Shown here: positions 9,027 to 16,867 of the stretch, piece after piece
Layout: each line of letters opens with the position of its first letter
How positions within the stretch are numbered: position 1 is the first letter of the stretch
Assembly (NCBI RefSeq): GCF_001431485.1
Contig: NZ_LDJM01000002.1
Span: 1-64,000 of the forward strand
DNA from: Stenotrophomonas ginsengisoli
GTDB taxonomy: Bacteria; Pseudomonadota; Gammaproteobacteria; Xanthomonadales; Xanthomonadaceae
Reading direction: 5' to 3'
DNA length: 64,000 nucleotides
Made by a program: the position numbers and the translations under genes
Notes under the pieces: generated by a model
Seen by the model: only the letters and a program-made list of their open reading frames with translations
The model's database searches: none
Told to the model about the DNA's origin: nothing

Positions 9027-10268
9027 ATGCCGCACGTGCTGGACAGCTCCCGCTTCCTGGATTACATCCGCGCTGCCAGCGAGGTGTATGCCCCCGGCTG
9101 CGCTGGCCATTCGCTGCTGTTCCAGCAGTGGCTGCAGGCCGAACCGCAGGCCAGCGCCGGCACCCGCTACAGCGGCGTGCAGATTCCCACGGTCAACCGT
9201 TTCGACTTTGCCGGCCTGCACCCGCAGGCACGCCAGCGCACCATCTTCCTGTCGGCCGAACTGCGCGCCAGCTGGCTCGATGGCCGGGTGGATTACCTGC
9301 CGCTGACCTACAGCGCCACCTGGCGCTGGCTGCGCGATACCGCGCGCTTCGACGTGGCCCTGGTGCAGGTGGCACCGCCGGATGAAAACGGCAACTGCTC
9401 GCTGGGCATTGCCTGCGACTTCACCCCGGCCGCCTGGCCCAATGCACGCATCGTGCTGGCCCACATCAACCCGCTGATGCCGCGCACCCGTGGCCCGTCC
9501 ATTCCCTACAGCGCAATCACCGCGGCCATCGTGGCCGAGGCGCCGCTGCTGGAAGTACCCGATCCGGCCGCCGATGGCGCCATGGATGCGGTGGCCGAGC
9601 GTGTGGCCGGGCTGATCGGCGATGGCGCGACCCTGCAGCTGGGCCTGGGCCGGCTGCAGTCGGCGGTGCTGCGTGCGGTGGCTGACCGGCGCAACCTGCG
9701 CATCCACAGCGGCATGGTCTCCGATGGCCTGCTCGGCCTGTATGAATCCGGTGCGCTGGCCGATGCCGAGGATGCCGTGGTGGCCGGCGTGGCCCTGGGC
9801 ACCGACGCGCTGTACCGGGCCTGCGAACGCATTGCCTTCCGCGAGGTCGGCTACACCCATGCCGCCGCCACACTCGGCAAGATCGACGGCCTGCACGCCA
9901 TCAACAGCGCGCTGTCGGTGGACCTGCTGGGCCAGGTCAACGGCGAATTCCTGTCCGGCAAGCAAATGAGCGGGGTCGGCGGCCTGCCCGATTTCATCCA
10001 CGGTGCTCGCCAAACCGTGGCCGGGCGCGGCATCATTGCCCTGCCTGCCAGCACCCCGAAGGGGCAATGCCGCATCGTGCCGATGCTGCCCGCTGGACCG
10101 GTAAGCCTTGCCCGCGTGGATGCCGACTGCATCGTCACCGAGCATGGCGTGGCTGACCTGCGTCATCTGGATGTACACCAACGTGCTGCCGCCCTGATCG
10201 CAATCGCCGCCCCCGAGCACCGTGAGGGCCTGGCCAGTGCCTGGCATGACCTCTCACGGACTCTCTAG
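9027..10268 (+). CDS. Acetyl-CoA hydrolase/CoA-transferase family protein
   Basis: 413 residues with the two-domain layout of the Cat1/4-hydroxybutyrate CoA-transferase family. The evidence is 'LQLGLGRLQSAVLRAV' (about residue 200), 'HSGMVSDGLLGLYESGAL', 'SGVGGLPDFIHGARQT' (about 320) and the C-terminal 'VTEHGVADLRHLDVHQRA'. Members transfer CoA between short-chain acids or hydrolyse acyl-CoA. It starts at ATG 9027, 128 bases from the divergent MmgE gene. The GntR regulator follows 19 bases after its stop, so the two are probably one transcript. Likely role: moving CoA to or from a small acid made in this pathway. Confidence 0.82.
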   Translation: MPHVLDSSRFLDYIRAASEVYAPGCAGHSLLFQQWLQAEPQASAGTRYSGVQIPTVNRFDFAGLHPQARQRTIFLSAELRASWLDGRVDYLPLTYSATWRWLRDTARFDVALVQVAPPDENGNCSLGIACDFTPAAWPNARIVLAHINPLMPRTRGPSIPYSAITAAIVAEAPLLEVPDPAADGAMDAVAERVAGLIGDGATLQLGLGRLQSAVLRAVADRRNLRIHSGMVSDGLLGLYESGALADAEDAVVAGVALGTDALYRACERIAFREVGYTHAAATLGKIDGLHAINSALSVDLLGQVNGEFLSGKQMSGVGGLPDFIHGARQTVAGRGIIALPASTPKGQCRIVPMLPAGPVSLARVDADCIVTEHGVADLRHLDVHQRAAALIAIAAPEHREGLASAWHDLSRTL

Positions 10269-10287
10269 TACAAGGATCTGGTTCCAC

Positions 10288-11028
10288 ATGACTGGCACGC
10301 GCCGAAGCAAACCCCGTTACGCCGAACTCGGCGATGAGCTGCAGGCAGCAATCGAGAAGGGCGAATATCCGGTCGGCACCCTGCTGCCGACCGAACTGGA
10401 GCTGTGCGAGCGCTTTCAGGTCAGCCGGCATACCGCCCGCGCCGCCCTGGCCCAGCTGATCAGTGCCGGCCTGGTGGACCGCCGCCCCGGCGCCGGCACC
10501 CGGGTCATCGCCCAGAACGTGGCCATGCGCTACGAGCACGAGATCGACACCGTCGACCTGCTGATGCAGTACGGCAACTCCACCCGCCTGCAGGTGATCA
10601 CCGCCCAGCGCCTGCCGGCCACGGCCGAGGTCGCCCGCCAGCTGGAAATTGCCGAAGGCAAGGATTACCTGCGCCTGTACACCCTGCGTCTTGAAGAGCC
10701 CAGCCGGCAGCCGCTGGCGGTGACCGAGATGTGGGTGCCGGTGCGTACCGGGGTGCCGGTGGACAAGCTGCTGGACGTGGCCAGCGCGGCCCGTGCGGTG
10801 GCCCGCTTCCTGGAGCCGAGCAAGCTGTCACGGGTGGAGCAGGTGTTTGATGCCACCTCCTTCAGCACCGAGGACGCACGCCAGCTGAGCATCAAGAAGA
10901 GCGAGCCGGCCATGCGCGTGCAGCGCCGCTACCGCGATGCCCAGGGCAAGATGCTGATGATCGCCACCAGCCTGCATCCGCCGGGGCGCTTTGCCTATTC
11001 GATGGTGCTCTCGCGCAACCATCGCTGA
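10288..11028 (+). CDS. GntR family regulator with UTRA (HutC-type) domain
   Basis: 246 residues. The N-terminal winged helix spans about residues 8-75: 'RYAELGDELQAAIEKGEYPV', 'LLPTELELCERFQVSRHTAR', 'ALAQLISAGLVDRRPGAGTR'. The C-terminal ligand-binding UTRA domain contains 'LRLYTLRLEEPSRQPLAVTE' and 'VEQVFDATSF'. Proteins of this type are usually repressors released by a pathway metabolite. ATG 10288 was chosen because AAGGA lies upstream and the DNA-binding domain begins directly after it. Its position behind the CoA-transferase and near the TTGTCCGGACA palindrome makes it the best candidate regulator of the catabolic genes. Confidence 0.9.
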   Translation: MTGTRRSKPRYAELGDELQAAIEKGEYPVGTLLPTELELCERFQVSRHTARAALAQLISAGLVDRRPGAGTRVIAQNVAMRYEHEIDTVDLLMQYGNSTRLQVITAQRLPATAEVARQLEIAEGKDYLRLYTLRLEEPSRQPLAVTEMWVPVRTGVPVDKLLDVASAARAVARFLEPSKLSRVEQVFDATSFSTEDARQLSIKKSEPAMRVQRRYRDAQGKMLMIATSLHPPGRFAYSMVLSRNHR

Positions 11029-11040
11029 GCGGCGCAACAG

Positions 11041-11085
11041 GCACAAAAAAGCCGGCAACTGCATGCAGTGCCGGCTTTTTTGTGC
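11041..11085 (+). terminator. Strong bidirectional terminator
   Basis: An almost perfect palindrome: A6 GCCGGCA, CTGCATGCAG, TGCCGGC T6, 10 bases after the GntR stop. It closes the rightward transcript, and by symmetry also the leftward transcript of the flavoprotein and 63-aa genes. Confidence 0.92.
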
Positions 11086-11191
11086 CCGGCCTTGGCCGGT
11101 GGTGCAGCCGGCCGATGCGTCCGGGGGAGGGAACGACACATCGGGCGGTCTGCCACCACCGCGGCCTGGCAGCAGCCAGGCCGGCCAGGGC

Positions 11192-11383
11192 TTACTTCTT
11201 GAACAACAGGGCCAGCACGTTCGGACGCAGCGCCATGCGCATCATCTGGCGGAACTCGGCCGGGGTCAGCGAGGTCTTGCACTGCATCATGCCGGCCACA
11301 CCGTTCATCACCAGAAGACCGTCTTCGGCGGTGACTTCGTTGATGCGCACATCCAGCTTGGTCATCGGGGTCACGACCTTCAT
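11192..11383 (-). CDS. Small 63-residue protein coupled to the flavoprotein gene
   Basis: It begins 2 bases after the stop of the flavoprotein gene and ends well before the terminator, so it is almost surely co-translated. The product contains 'KLDVRINEVTAEDGLLVMN' and 'SLTPAEFRQMMRMAL' and ends in Lys-Lys. There is no signal peptide, no membrane segment and a single cysteine. I do not recognise the family. Tight coupling and size suggest a small subunit or accessory protein for the adjacent flavin enzyme. Codon use looks like that of its neighbours. Confidence 0.65.
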   Translation of the reverse strand: MKVVTPMTKLDVRINEVTAEDGLLVMNGVAGMMQCKTSLTPAEFRQMMRMALRPNVLALLFKK

Positions 11384-11385
11384 GC

Positions 11386-12897
11386 TCAGCCCTCCCAGTT
11401 GGCCAGGCCGACGATGCCACGGCCCGCAGCGCGGCCGGAGATCATCGCTTCGGTCAGGTAGGAACCGTTCTGGTACAGGTCGGAGAACATCGAGCCCATT
11501 TCGCCGGCTTCATACAGGCGCGGGATCGGCTGGCCGGCGTGGTCGAGCACTTCGGACTTGATGTTGCGGCGGGCACCACCACCGGTGCAGACGATCACCG
11601 GGTCGATGCGCACGCCGTAGAACGGACCCTGTGCGATCGGCTGCAGGGTCAGCGGATTGCGGTCGAACACTTCGTCCTTGCCGGCGGCGCAGGCGGCGTT
11701 GTAGCGGTCCACTTCGGCGCGCAGCTTGGCCGGGTCACGGCCGATCAGCACGGCCAGTTCCTCGATGGTGTCGGCCTTCTGGATCCAACCCTTGGCGATT
11801 TCGGCCGAGTTGTCGTCCGACCACTGGTAACCACGCACCACCGGGTTCCAGCTCATCACTTCCACCACCAGCTTGTTGTACTGGCAGGTGTTGTGGTCAA
11901 AGATCATGTGCACCGGCTGCGCACGGTAGTGCGGGGTGTCCACCCAGTGGCCGTGTTTCTTTTCCTTGTAGTGGGTCAGCTGCAGCTCGGCGGTTTCGTT
12001 GTAGAAACGCTCGGTGTTGGCGTCCACTTCGATCCAGCTGAAGCTCTGCCAGAAGAACTGGCGCAGGAAGCCGTTGACGAACCCTTCCGGCTTGAAGCCC
12101 GGCCAGATACCGCCGGACTGGCCCTGGTTGCGCATGTGCCACAGGTCGGCACCGGCCTTCTGCAGGATCTTGATGCCGTCGCCGGTGTTGTGCGGGGTGC
12201 CCAGCGGGGCCGGATTGGCCAGGCCGAAGTAGTTGCGCTGCATGTCCAGGTTGGCTTCAAAGCCACCGGTGGCCATCACCACGCCCTTGTTGGCGCGGAT
12301 GTTGACGCGCTGGCCATTCTGCTCGGCAACCACGCCGAACACTTCCAGGCTGTCCGGGTCCTGGACCAGGTCCTTGACCGGCGATTCAAAGGCGATCTGG
12401 ATGCGCGGGCGCTGGCGGATGTTCTCGCGGAAGGCCAGGTACACGCCCGAAGGCAGCGGCAGGATGGTGGCGGTGCAGTGCACGGCCTCGCGGGCACCGA
12501 ATTCCGGGAATTCCAGCACCGCATCGCGCTCGGAGAAGCCGGTGCCATGGATGTACTGGGCGCCGGCCTGGGCGGCACGCTCCTGGATCCACGGTTCCAG
12601 CGCTTCCATGGCCTCGGACCACGGCACCAGCATGTCTTCCGGGATCGGGTTGGCCACGCTCATCTTGCGCTGGTATTCGGCCAGCACCTTGGCGTTCTTG
12701 GTGATCAGCAGCGACTGCCCGGCCACGCGGCTGTTGCCGCCGGTCTCGGCTTCCGGTGCCTTTTCCAGGATCAGGATGGACAGGTTCGGGTCGGCATCAT
12801 GTGCTTCGATGGCCGCGCTCATCGCCGCCAGGCCGAAGCCGCCGATGACGAGGTCGTACTGCTGGTCCCACTGCTTTACCGAATTCAAGCTGGCCAT
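11386..12897 (-). CDS. FAD-binding-2 flavoprotein (fumarate reductase / ketosteroid dehydrogenase-like)
   Basis: 503 residues, start ATG 12897 preceded by GGGAGGGATC. The N-terminal dinucleotide-binding motif is 'DLVIGGFGLAAMSAAIEAHD', in which the usual GxGxxG reads G-G-F-G-L-A. It is followed by 'EKAPEAETGGNSRVAGQ' and, near residue 225, 'GVVMATGGFEANLDM'. The C-terminal flavin-binding part is 'RLYEAGEMGSMFSDLYQNGSYLTEA'. The family dehydrogenates or reduces C-C bonds next to carbonyls (fumarate, urocanate, 3-ketosteroids). No haem or flavin-transfer domain is fused and no signal peptide is present, so it is cytosolic. It diverges from a LysR gene, its likely regulator. Confidence 0.85.
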   Translation of the reverse strand: MASLNSVKQWDQQYDLVIGGFGLAAMSAAIEAHDADPNLSILILEKAPEAETGGNSRVAGQSLLITKNAKVLAEYQRKMSVANPIPEDMLVPWSEAMEALEPWIQERAAQAGAQYIHGTGFSERDAVLEFPEFGAREAVHCTATILPLPSGVYLAFRENIRQRPRIQIAFESPVKDLVQDPDSLEVFGVVAEQNGQRVNIRANKGVVMATGGFEANLDMQRNYFGLANPAPLGTPHNTGDGIKILQKAGADLWHMRNQGQSGGIWPGFKPEGFVNGFLRQFFWQSFSWIEVDANTERFYNETAELQLTHYKEKKHGHWVDTPHYRAQPVHMIFDHNTCQYNKLVVEVMSWNPVVRGYQWSDDNSAEIAKGWIQKADTIEELAVLIGRDPAKLRAEVDRYNAACAAGKDEVFDRNPLTLQPIAQGPFYGVRIDPVIVCTGGGARRNIKSEVLDHAGQPIPRLYEAGEMGSMFSDLYQNGSYLTEAMISGRAAGRGIVGLANWEG

Positions 12898-13006
12898 GAT
12901 CCCTCCCGGGAATGTTGCGAATGTCCGTACTTTTGGACATGACCGTACATATCGCCAACCAATTTGCGTACGATCCACAACCAATGGTTGTTGATGGATG
13001 GCACCG
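12898..13006. promoter_or_regulatory. Divergent promoter region, flavoprotein / LysR
   Basis: The gap between the two start codons is AT-richer and carries the inverted repeat GTCCGTACTTTTGGAC, then ATGACCGTACATAT, so CCGTAC occurs twice about 20 bases apart. A LysR-type protein would be expected to bind here. The TGTCCGTAC element is also similar to the candidate operator at 58514. Confidence 0.45.
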
Positions 13007-13930
13007 ATGGACCTGCGTCAGCTGCGTTACTTCCTCGCCGTGGTCGAAAACGGCAGCTTTACACGGGCCGCGGCGGCCACCGGGCGCACCCAGCAGGCCC
13101 TGAGCAAGGGCATCACCGCGCTGGAGCAGCAACTGGGAGAACGCCTGTTCGCACGCGGCACCCGCCAGGCCCAGCTCACCGATGCCGGCCGCCTGCTGCT
13201 GGACCACGCCCGCACCGCCGATGAGGCCGTGCGCCGCTTCGAGGACCGCCTGACCGAGATGCAGACCGGCAGCGAAGGCCAGGTGCGCATCGGCACCGGC
13301 CCTTCCACCGCCGGCTCGCTGGTAGCCCCGGCAGTGTTGGCCCTGCGCCGGCACTGGCCGAAGATCGGCGTGCATGTGGTCGGCGGCATCGCCCCGGAGC
13401 TGCAACCGGCCCTGCTCGCGCGCGAGCTGGACGTGGTGGTGACCCTGCACACGGCAGGCGAGGACACGCCGGACCCGCGCATCCACAGCGAAGTGCTGAT
13501 GCATGACGAGTACCGGGTGGTGGCCAGCGTGCGTCATCCCTTGGCACGCAAGAAGAACATCGACCCGGCCCGGCTGATCGACCAGCACTGGATCTTCGGC
13601 CGCCGCCTGGGCGCGGTGGAGCTGGCCTTCCGCCAGCATTTCCTCGATGCAGGCCTGCAGCCACCGGCCAACACCATGGAGACCAGCTCACCGGAGTTCC
13701 TGCGTGCACTGGTACGCGAAGGCAGCTACCTGACCCTGCTGCCCAGCCGCCTGGCCCAGGCCGAACTGCTCACTGGCCAATGGGTGGCGCTGGATGTACC
13801 CGGAGTGCTGTGGCAGCGCCCGGTGATGGCCTATACCCGTGCCGGCGAACCGCAGAGTGCCCCGTTGGCCCGCCTGCTGCAGGCCCTGCGCAATGCCGCA
13901 CAGATCGCCGGGATGCGCGAACTGGTCTGA
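13007..13930 (+). CDS. LysR family transcriptional regulator
   Basis: 307 residues. The N-terminal winged helix-turn-helix is canonical ('MDLRQLRYFLAVVENGSFTR', 'AAAATGRTQQALSKGITALE'), followed by the linker helix and an effector domain ('GQVRIGTGPSTAGSLVAPAV', 'DVVVTLHTAGEDT', 'LVREGSYLTLLPSRLAQAEL'). I take the second ATG (13007) as start because LysR proteins begin MDLRQL; ATG 12998 adds three residues. It is transcribed away from the flavoprotein operon, the classic arrangement for control of the neighbouring gene by a pathway compound. Confidence 0.9.
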   Translation: MDLRQLRYFLAVVENGSFTRAAAATGRTQQALSKGITALEQQLGERLFARGTRQAQLTDAGRLLLDHARTADEAVRRFEDRLTEMQTGSEGQVRIGTGPSTAGSLVAPAVLALRRHWPKIGVHVVGGIAPELQPALLARELDVVVTLHTAGEDTPDPRIHSEVLMHDEYRVVASVRHPLARKKNIDPARLIDQHWIFGRRLGAVELAFRQHFLDAGLQPPANTMETSSPEFLRALVREGSYLTLLPSRLAQAELLTGQWVALDVPGVLWQRPVMAYTRAGEPQSAPLARLLQALRNAAQIAGMRELV

Positions 13931-13973
13931 GCAGCGCCGCCCGCTGCCCCGGGCAGGCCCTGTGCCGAGGCTG

Positions 13974-14918
13974 TCAACGCAGTGACTGCTGCAGGGCCTT
14001 CTGGGCGTACATCCGCGCATCGGCGCGGGCCAGCAGCGCATCACTGTGCTCGCCCGGCCGGTAGCGGGCAACGCCCACCGAGCCGGTGACCATCAACGAC
14101 TTGCCGGCATGGGTCATCGGCCCGAAGGCGCCACCGATGCGCTCGCGCAGCCAGCCTGCGGCATCGGTGTCCTGGACGATCACCACAAACTCATCGCCAC
14201 CGGTACGGGCAATGAAGGCGTCCTCGCCCAGGCAATGGCGCAGGCGCCGGCCCAGTTCGCGGATCAGGCGATCACCGGCCGAATGGCCATGCGCATCGTT
14301 GACCTGCTTGAAGTCATCCACATCAATCAGGGCCAGGGTCAGTTCGGGCGCCTCCTGCGCAGCCAGGCACTGGCCCAGGTACTGGTCAAACCCACGCCGG
14401 TTGGCCAGCCCGGACAGCGCATCGGTACAGGCGGCGGCCTGCAGTGCCGCGGCCTGGGCCTCCTGCAGCCGCGTACGCTCGGAGACATCGACAATGATCT
14501 CCAGGTCGTAGGCAATGCCCTCCACCACGGTGCGCTGGGCCGAAATCAGGGTGGAGATGACCCGGCCATCGGCATGGCGGATGTTCACCGGCTCGCCCAC
14601 ATAGCCGCCCTCGGCCTCCAGTTGCCGGTTGCGCCGGGCAAAACCCTCATCGACCACCGCCGCCACATTGGCCACCCGGGCCTGGCACAGCTCGCTCCAG
14701 CTGCGCCCGACCAGATCCAGATAGGCCTGGTTGACCTTCAGGTAGCGTGCGGCTTCGCCGTCGCTGCTGGTGATGGCAATGGCGATCGGGGAAAACTCGA
14801 ACATCCGCACCAGCATCGCGGTCAGGATGTAGGGCGAATTGACGTCCACCTGCGGTGATTTCAGGCAGGCGCAATCGCACGGCAATGCCGGGCTTGATTG
14901 CAGCAGTGTCAGCTTCAT
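13974..14918 (-). CDS. PAS-GGDEF diguanylate cyclase
   Basis: 314 residues. A PAS domain covers about residues 35-150 ('EFSPIAIAITSSDGEAARYL', 'VNIRHADGRVISTLISAQRT'). A GGDEF domain follows from about residue 165 ('DALSGLANRRGFDQYL', 'LIDVDDFKQVNDAHGHSAGD', active-site TGGDEF near residue 243). The intact signature and Mg-binding Asp predict synthesis of cyclic-di-GMP. No RxxD inhibition site is visible five residues before GGDEF, so product inhibition may be absent. There is no membrane segment. It is a single gene with no evident link to the catabolic blocks. Confidence 0.9.
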   Translation of the reverse strand: MKLTLLQSSPALPCDCACLKSPQVDVNSPYILTAMLVRMFEFSPIAIAITSSDGEAARYLKVNQAYLDLVGRSWSELCQARVANVAAVVDEGFARRNRQLEAEGGYVGEPVNIRHADGRVISTLISAQRTVVEGIAYDLEIIVDVSERTRLQEAQAAALQAAACTDALSGLANRRGFDQYLGQCLAAQEAPELTLALIDVDDFKQVNDAHGHSAGDRLIRELGRRLRHCLGEDAFIARTGGDEFVVIVQDTDAAGWLRERIGGAFGPMTHAGKSLMVTGSVGVARYRPGEHSDALLARADARMYAQKALQQSLR

Positions 14919-15165
14919 TGTCCATCTCCCCCCGAGTTTGCCGCCGCGCCGTCACCGGCCCGCCCGCGCGCAACGGCATGAACGGCGAATCTAGCGCCAA
15001 TGCCAGCCGCATTTGTGAAGATGATCACAAAACCACGCCACCTCCGCGGGTACGCATGCAGCACTCATCCCCTGCCTGCCACCGCCGGCCATGACACCTG
15101 GCCCCATTGCCGACTGGCCTCACTATTGATCGAATAGACGCCTGTTCACCTTCGCGGGATGTCGC

Positions 15166-15453
15166 ATGTTGTCGTGGCGTGGTTATGGTCTGCTCGGCAT
15201 CTTGCTGCCGATCCTGTGCATGGCAGTAATGGCCTTGGTGCTGGGCGATATCAGCCACCCGGCCAGTGCCGGGGTGTTCTGGGGCCTGCTGCTGGCCAGC
15301 TGCCCGCTGTTGTGGGTGCTGGGCAGGCGCCTGAATGGCGATGCCGAACCCGGCGACGAACCGCACCGCTTCATGGGCCTGGCCCTGCACAAGGTACCGC
15401 TGCTGTATCTGGGCCTGTTCGTGCTGTACCTGCTGGGCAAGGCCCTGCAATGA
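15166..15453 (+). CDS. Small integral membrane protein
   Basis: 95 residues with two or three hydrophobic segments ('LGILLPILCMAVMALVLG', 'WGLLLASCPLLWVLG', 'VPLLYLGLFVLYLLG') joined by a short acidic loop. The family is unknown to me. The next gene starts inside its stop codon (ATGA), and a SUMF1-domain gene follows, so this is the first of a translationally coupled set. Confidence 0.7.
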   Translation: MLSWRGYGLLGILLPILCMAVMALVLGDISHPASAGVFWGLLLASCPLLWVLGRRLNGDAEPGDEPHRFMGLALHKVPLLYLGLFVLYLLGKALQ

Positions 15454-15884
15454 GCAGCGATTTTTACACCCTGTACCGTCGCAACCGCCTGCGTGGCGTG
15501 CTGCTGTTCCTGAGCCTGGCCTGCCTGGTCGGTTTCATTGCCGATGTGGTGGACCGCCATGCCTTGACCGGCGGCATCCCGGCCACGGTCACCCGTGCTT
15601 CCACCTTCACCACCCAAGCCAACCAGTGGTTTGCCAGCGGGGATGGCCAGCTGGATGTGCGCATCACCCCGGACAGGGGCACCGCCTTTGTCTATCCGCT
15701 GCTTTTCAGCCGCGCTGATATCGAGCACCTGCTGGCCGACGGCAGCCTCCGCATCAAGTACGTGGCCGACCGCCCGGCCCGCCACTGGCGCGACGGTGAG
15801 CCGCTGCCGCCGCTGGACTGGTACCTGCTGGGCCTGAGCCTGTTGTTGGCCGGTGTGTTCGGCCTGTCACTGAGGATGCGTTGA
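15450..15884 (+). CDS. Membrane-anchored protein, DUF3592-like
   Basis: 144 residues. Two transmembrane helices at the ends (about residues 15-33 and 122-140) enclose a ~85-residue beta-rich domain ('IPATVTRASTFTTQANQWFA', 'IRVKYVADRPARHW'-like). This is the layout of DUF3592-type proteins. It starts at ATG 15450 overlapping the previous stop, and the next gene starts 2 bases after its own. Function unknown; the domain should face the periplasm. Confidence 0.68.
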   Translation: MSSDFYTLYRRNRLRGVLLFLSLACLVGFIADVVDRHALTGGIPATVTRASTFTTQANQWFASGDGQLDVRITPDRGTAFVYPLLFSRADIEHLLADGSLRIKYVADRPARHWRDGEPLPPLDWYLLGLSLLLAGVFGLSLRMR

Positions 15885-15886
15885 AC

Positions 15887-16768
15887 ATGCCCGCCCACCC
15901 ACACACCTGCCTGGTGGCCATCCTGCTCGGCCTGGCCCTGCTGTGCCCTGCTCCGGCTTGGGCGCGTGGCCCGTTGCTGGCTGCCAGTGCCGGCCCGTCA
16001 CCGGCCGAACGCATCGGCCTGCGCTCGATGCGCCTGCCCGCCGGCAGTTTTGCCATGGGTGGCTGCAACGGCAGCAGCTGCCAGCCCGATGATGCCCGTG
16101 CGCAACCCGAGGAAGGCCCGCCCACCCGGGTGCAGGTGCCCGGCTTCATCCTCGGCAAGTTCGAGATCACCCTCGGCCAGTACCTGACCTTCATCCAGGC
16201 CACCGGTGCCCAGAAAACCCTGCATCCGCACTTCCATGACTACAACACCCGCGGCCCGGATGCGCCGGTGGTGCTGGTCAGCTGGAAGGATGCGCAGGCG
16301 TTCGTGGCCTGGCTCAACAGCGCCGGCCGCGGCGGCTGGCGCCTGCCCACCGAAGCCGAATGGGAATATGCCTGCCGTGCCGGCGGGCGCCACCTGTACT
16401 GCGGCAGCAACAATGCCGATGCGGTGGCCTGGTACTCCGGCAATGCCGACCATGGCACGGGCATCAACTGGCAGCAGCCGGTCGGACGCAAGCCGGCCAA
16501 CCGCTTTGGCCTGCATGACATGAGCGGCAATGTGGCCGAATGGGTACAGGACTGCTGGCACGACAGCCATGCCGGCCGTCCGGCCGATGCCAGCGCGCGC
16601 AACGATGGCTGCCGCGCCGGTGACGGCTTTGCCCGGCGTGTGGTGCGCGGCGGCGCACATGACCTGCTGCACTGGCTCAGCCGGGCCAGCGCGCGGCGGG
16701 CCAGCAATGCCGGCGGGGCCGACACCACCAGCGGCTTCCGGGTCGCCCGCGACCTGCCGCCTGCCTGA
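15887..16768 (+). CDS. Exported SUMF1 / formylglycine-generating-enzyme-like domain protein
   Basis: 293 residues from ATG 15887, with a signal peptide ending near 'APAWARG'. The C-type-lectin-like SUMF1 domain is evident: 'MRLPAGSFAMGGC', 'FEITLGQYLTF', 'PVVLVSWKDAQAFVAWLN', 'RLPTEAEWEYACRAGG', 'FGLHDMSGNVAEWVQD', 'RVVRGGAHD', 'GFRVARDL'. True formylglycine-generating enzymes have a Cys pair just after the RGGxW block. Here that stretch reads 'GGAHDLLHWLSRASARR' with no Cys, so sulfatase activation is unlikely. The extra Cys residues elsewhere may form disulfides. More probably a structural, ligand-binding or non-classical oxidase member. Confidence 0.82.
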   Translation: MPAHPHTCLVAILLGLALLCPAPAWARGPLLAASAGPSPAERIGLRSMRLPAGSFAMGGCNGSSCQPDDARAQPEEGPPTRVQVPGFILGKFEITLGQYLTFIQATGAQKTLHPHFHDYNTRGPDAPVVLVSWKDAQAFVAWLNSAGRGGWRLPTEAEWEYACRAGGRHLYCGSNNADAVAWYSGNADHGTGINWQQPVGRKPANRFGLHDMSGNVAEWVQDCWHDSHAGRPADASARNDGCRAGDGFARRVVRGGAHDLLHWLSRASARRASNAGGADTTSGFRVARDLPPA

Positions 16769-16867
16769 GCAATGCAGTGCCATGAAGCCCTTGCCACCTG
16801 CAGCCACACCGCCGCTGCAAGCGTCCCGAAGGCCCTTGCTGTACCGTGCAGGCAGTCTTCCACCCGG

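Noticed and set aside
15887-16768. True formylglycine-generating enzyme
   Set aside because: The cysteine pair after the RGG block is missing; only the SUMF1 fold is supported.
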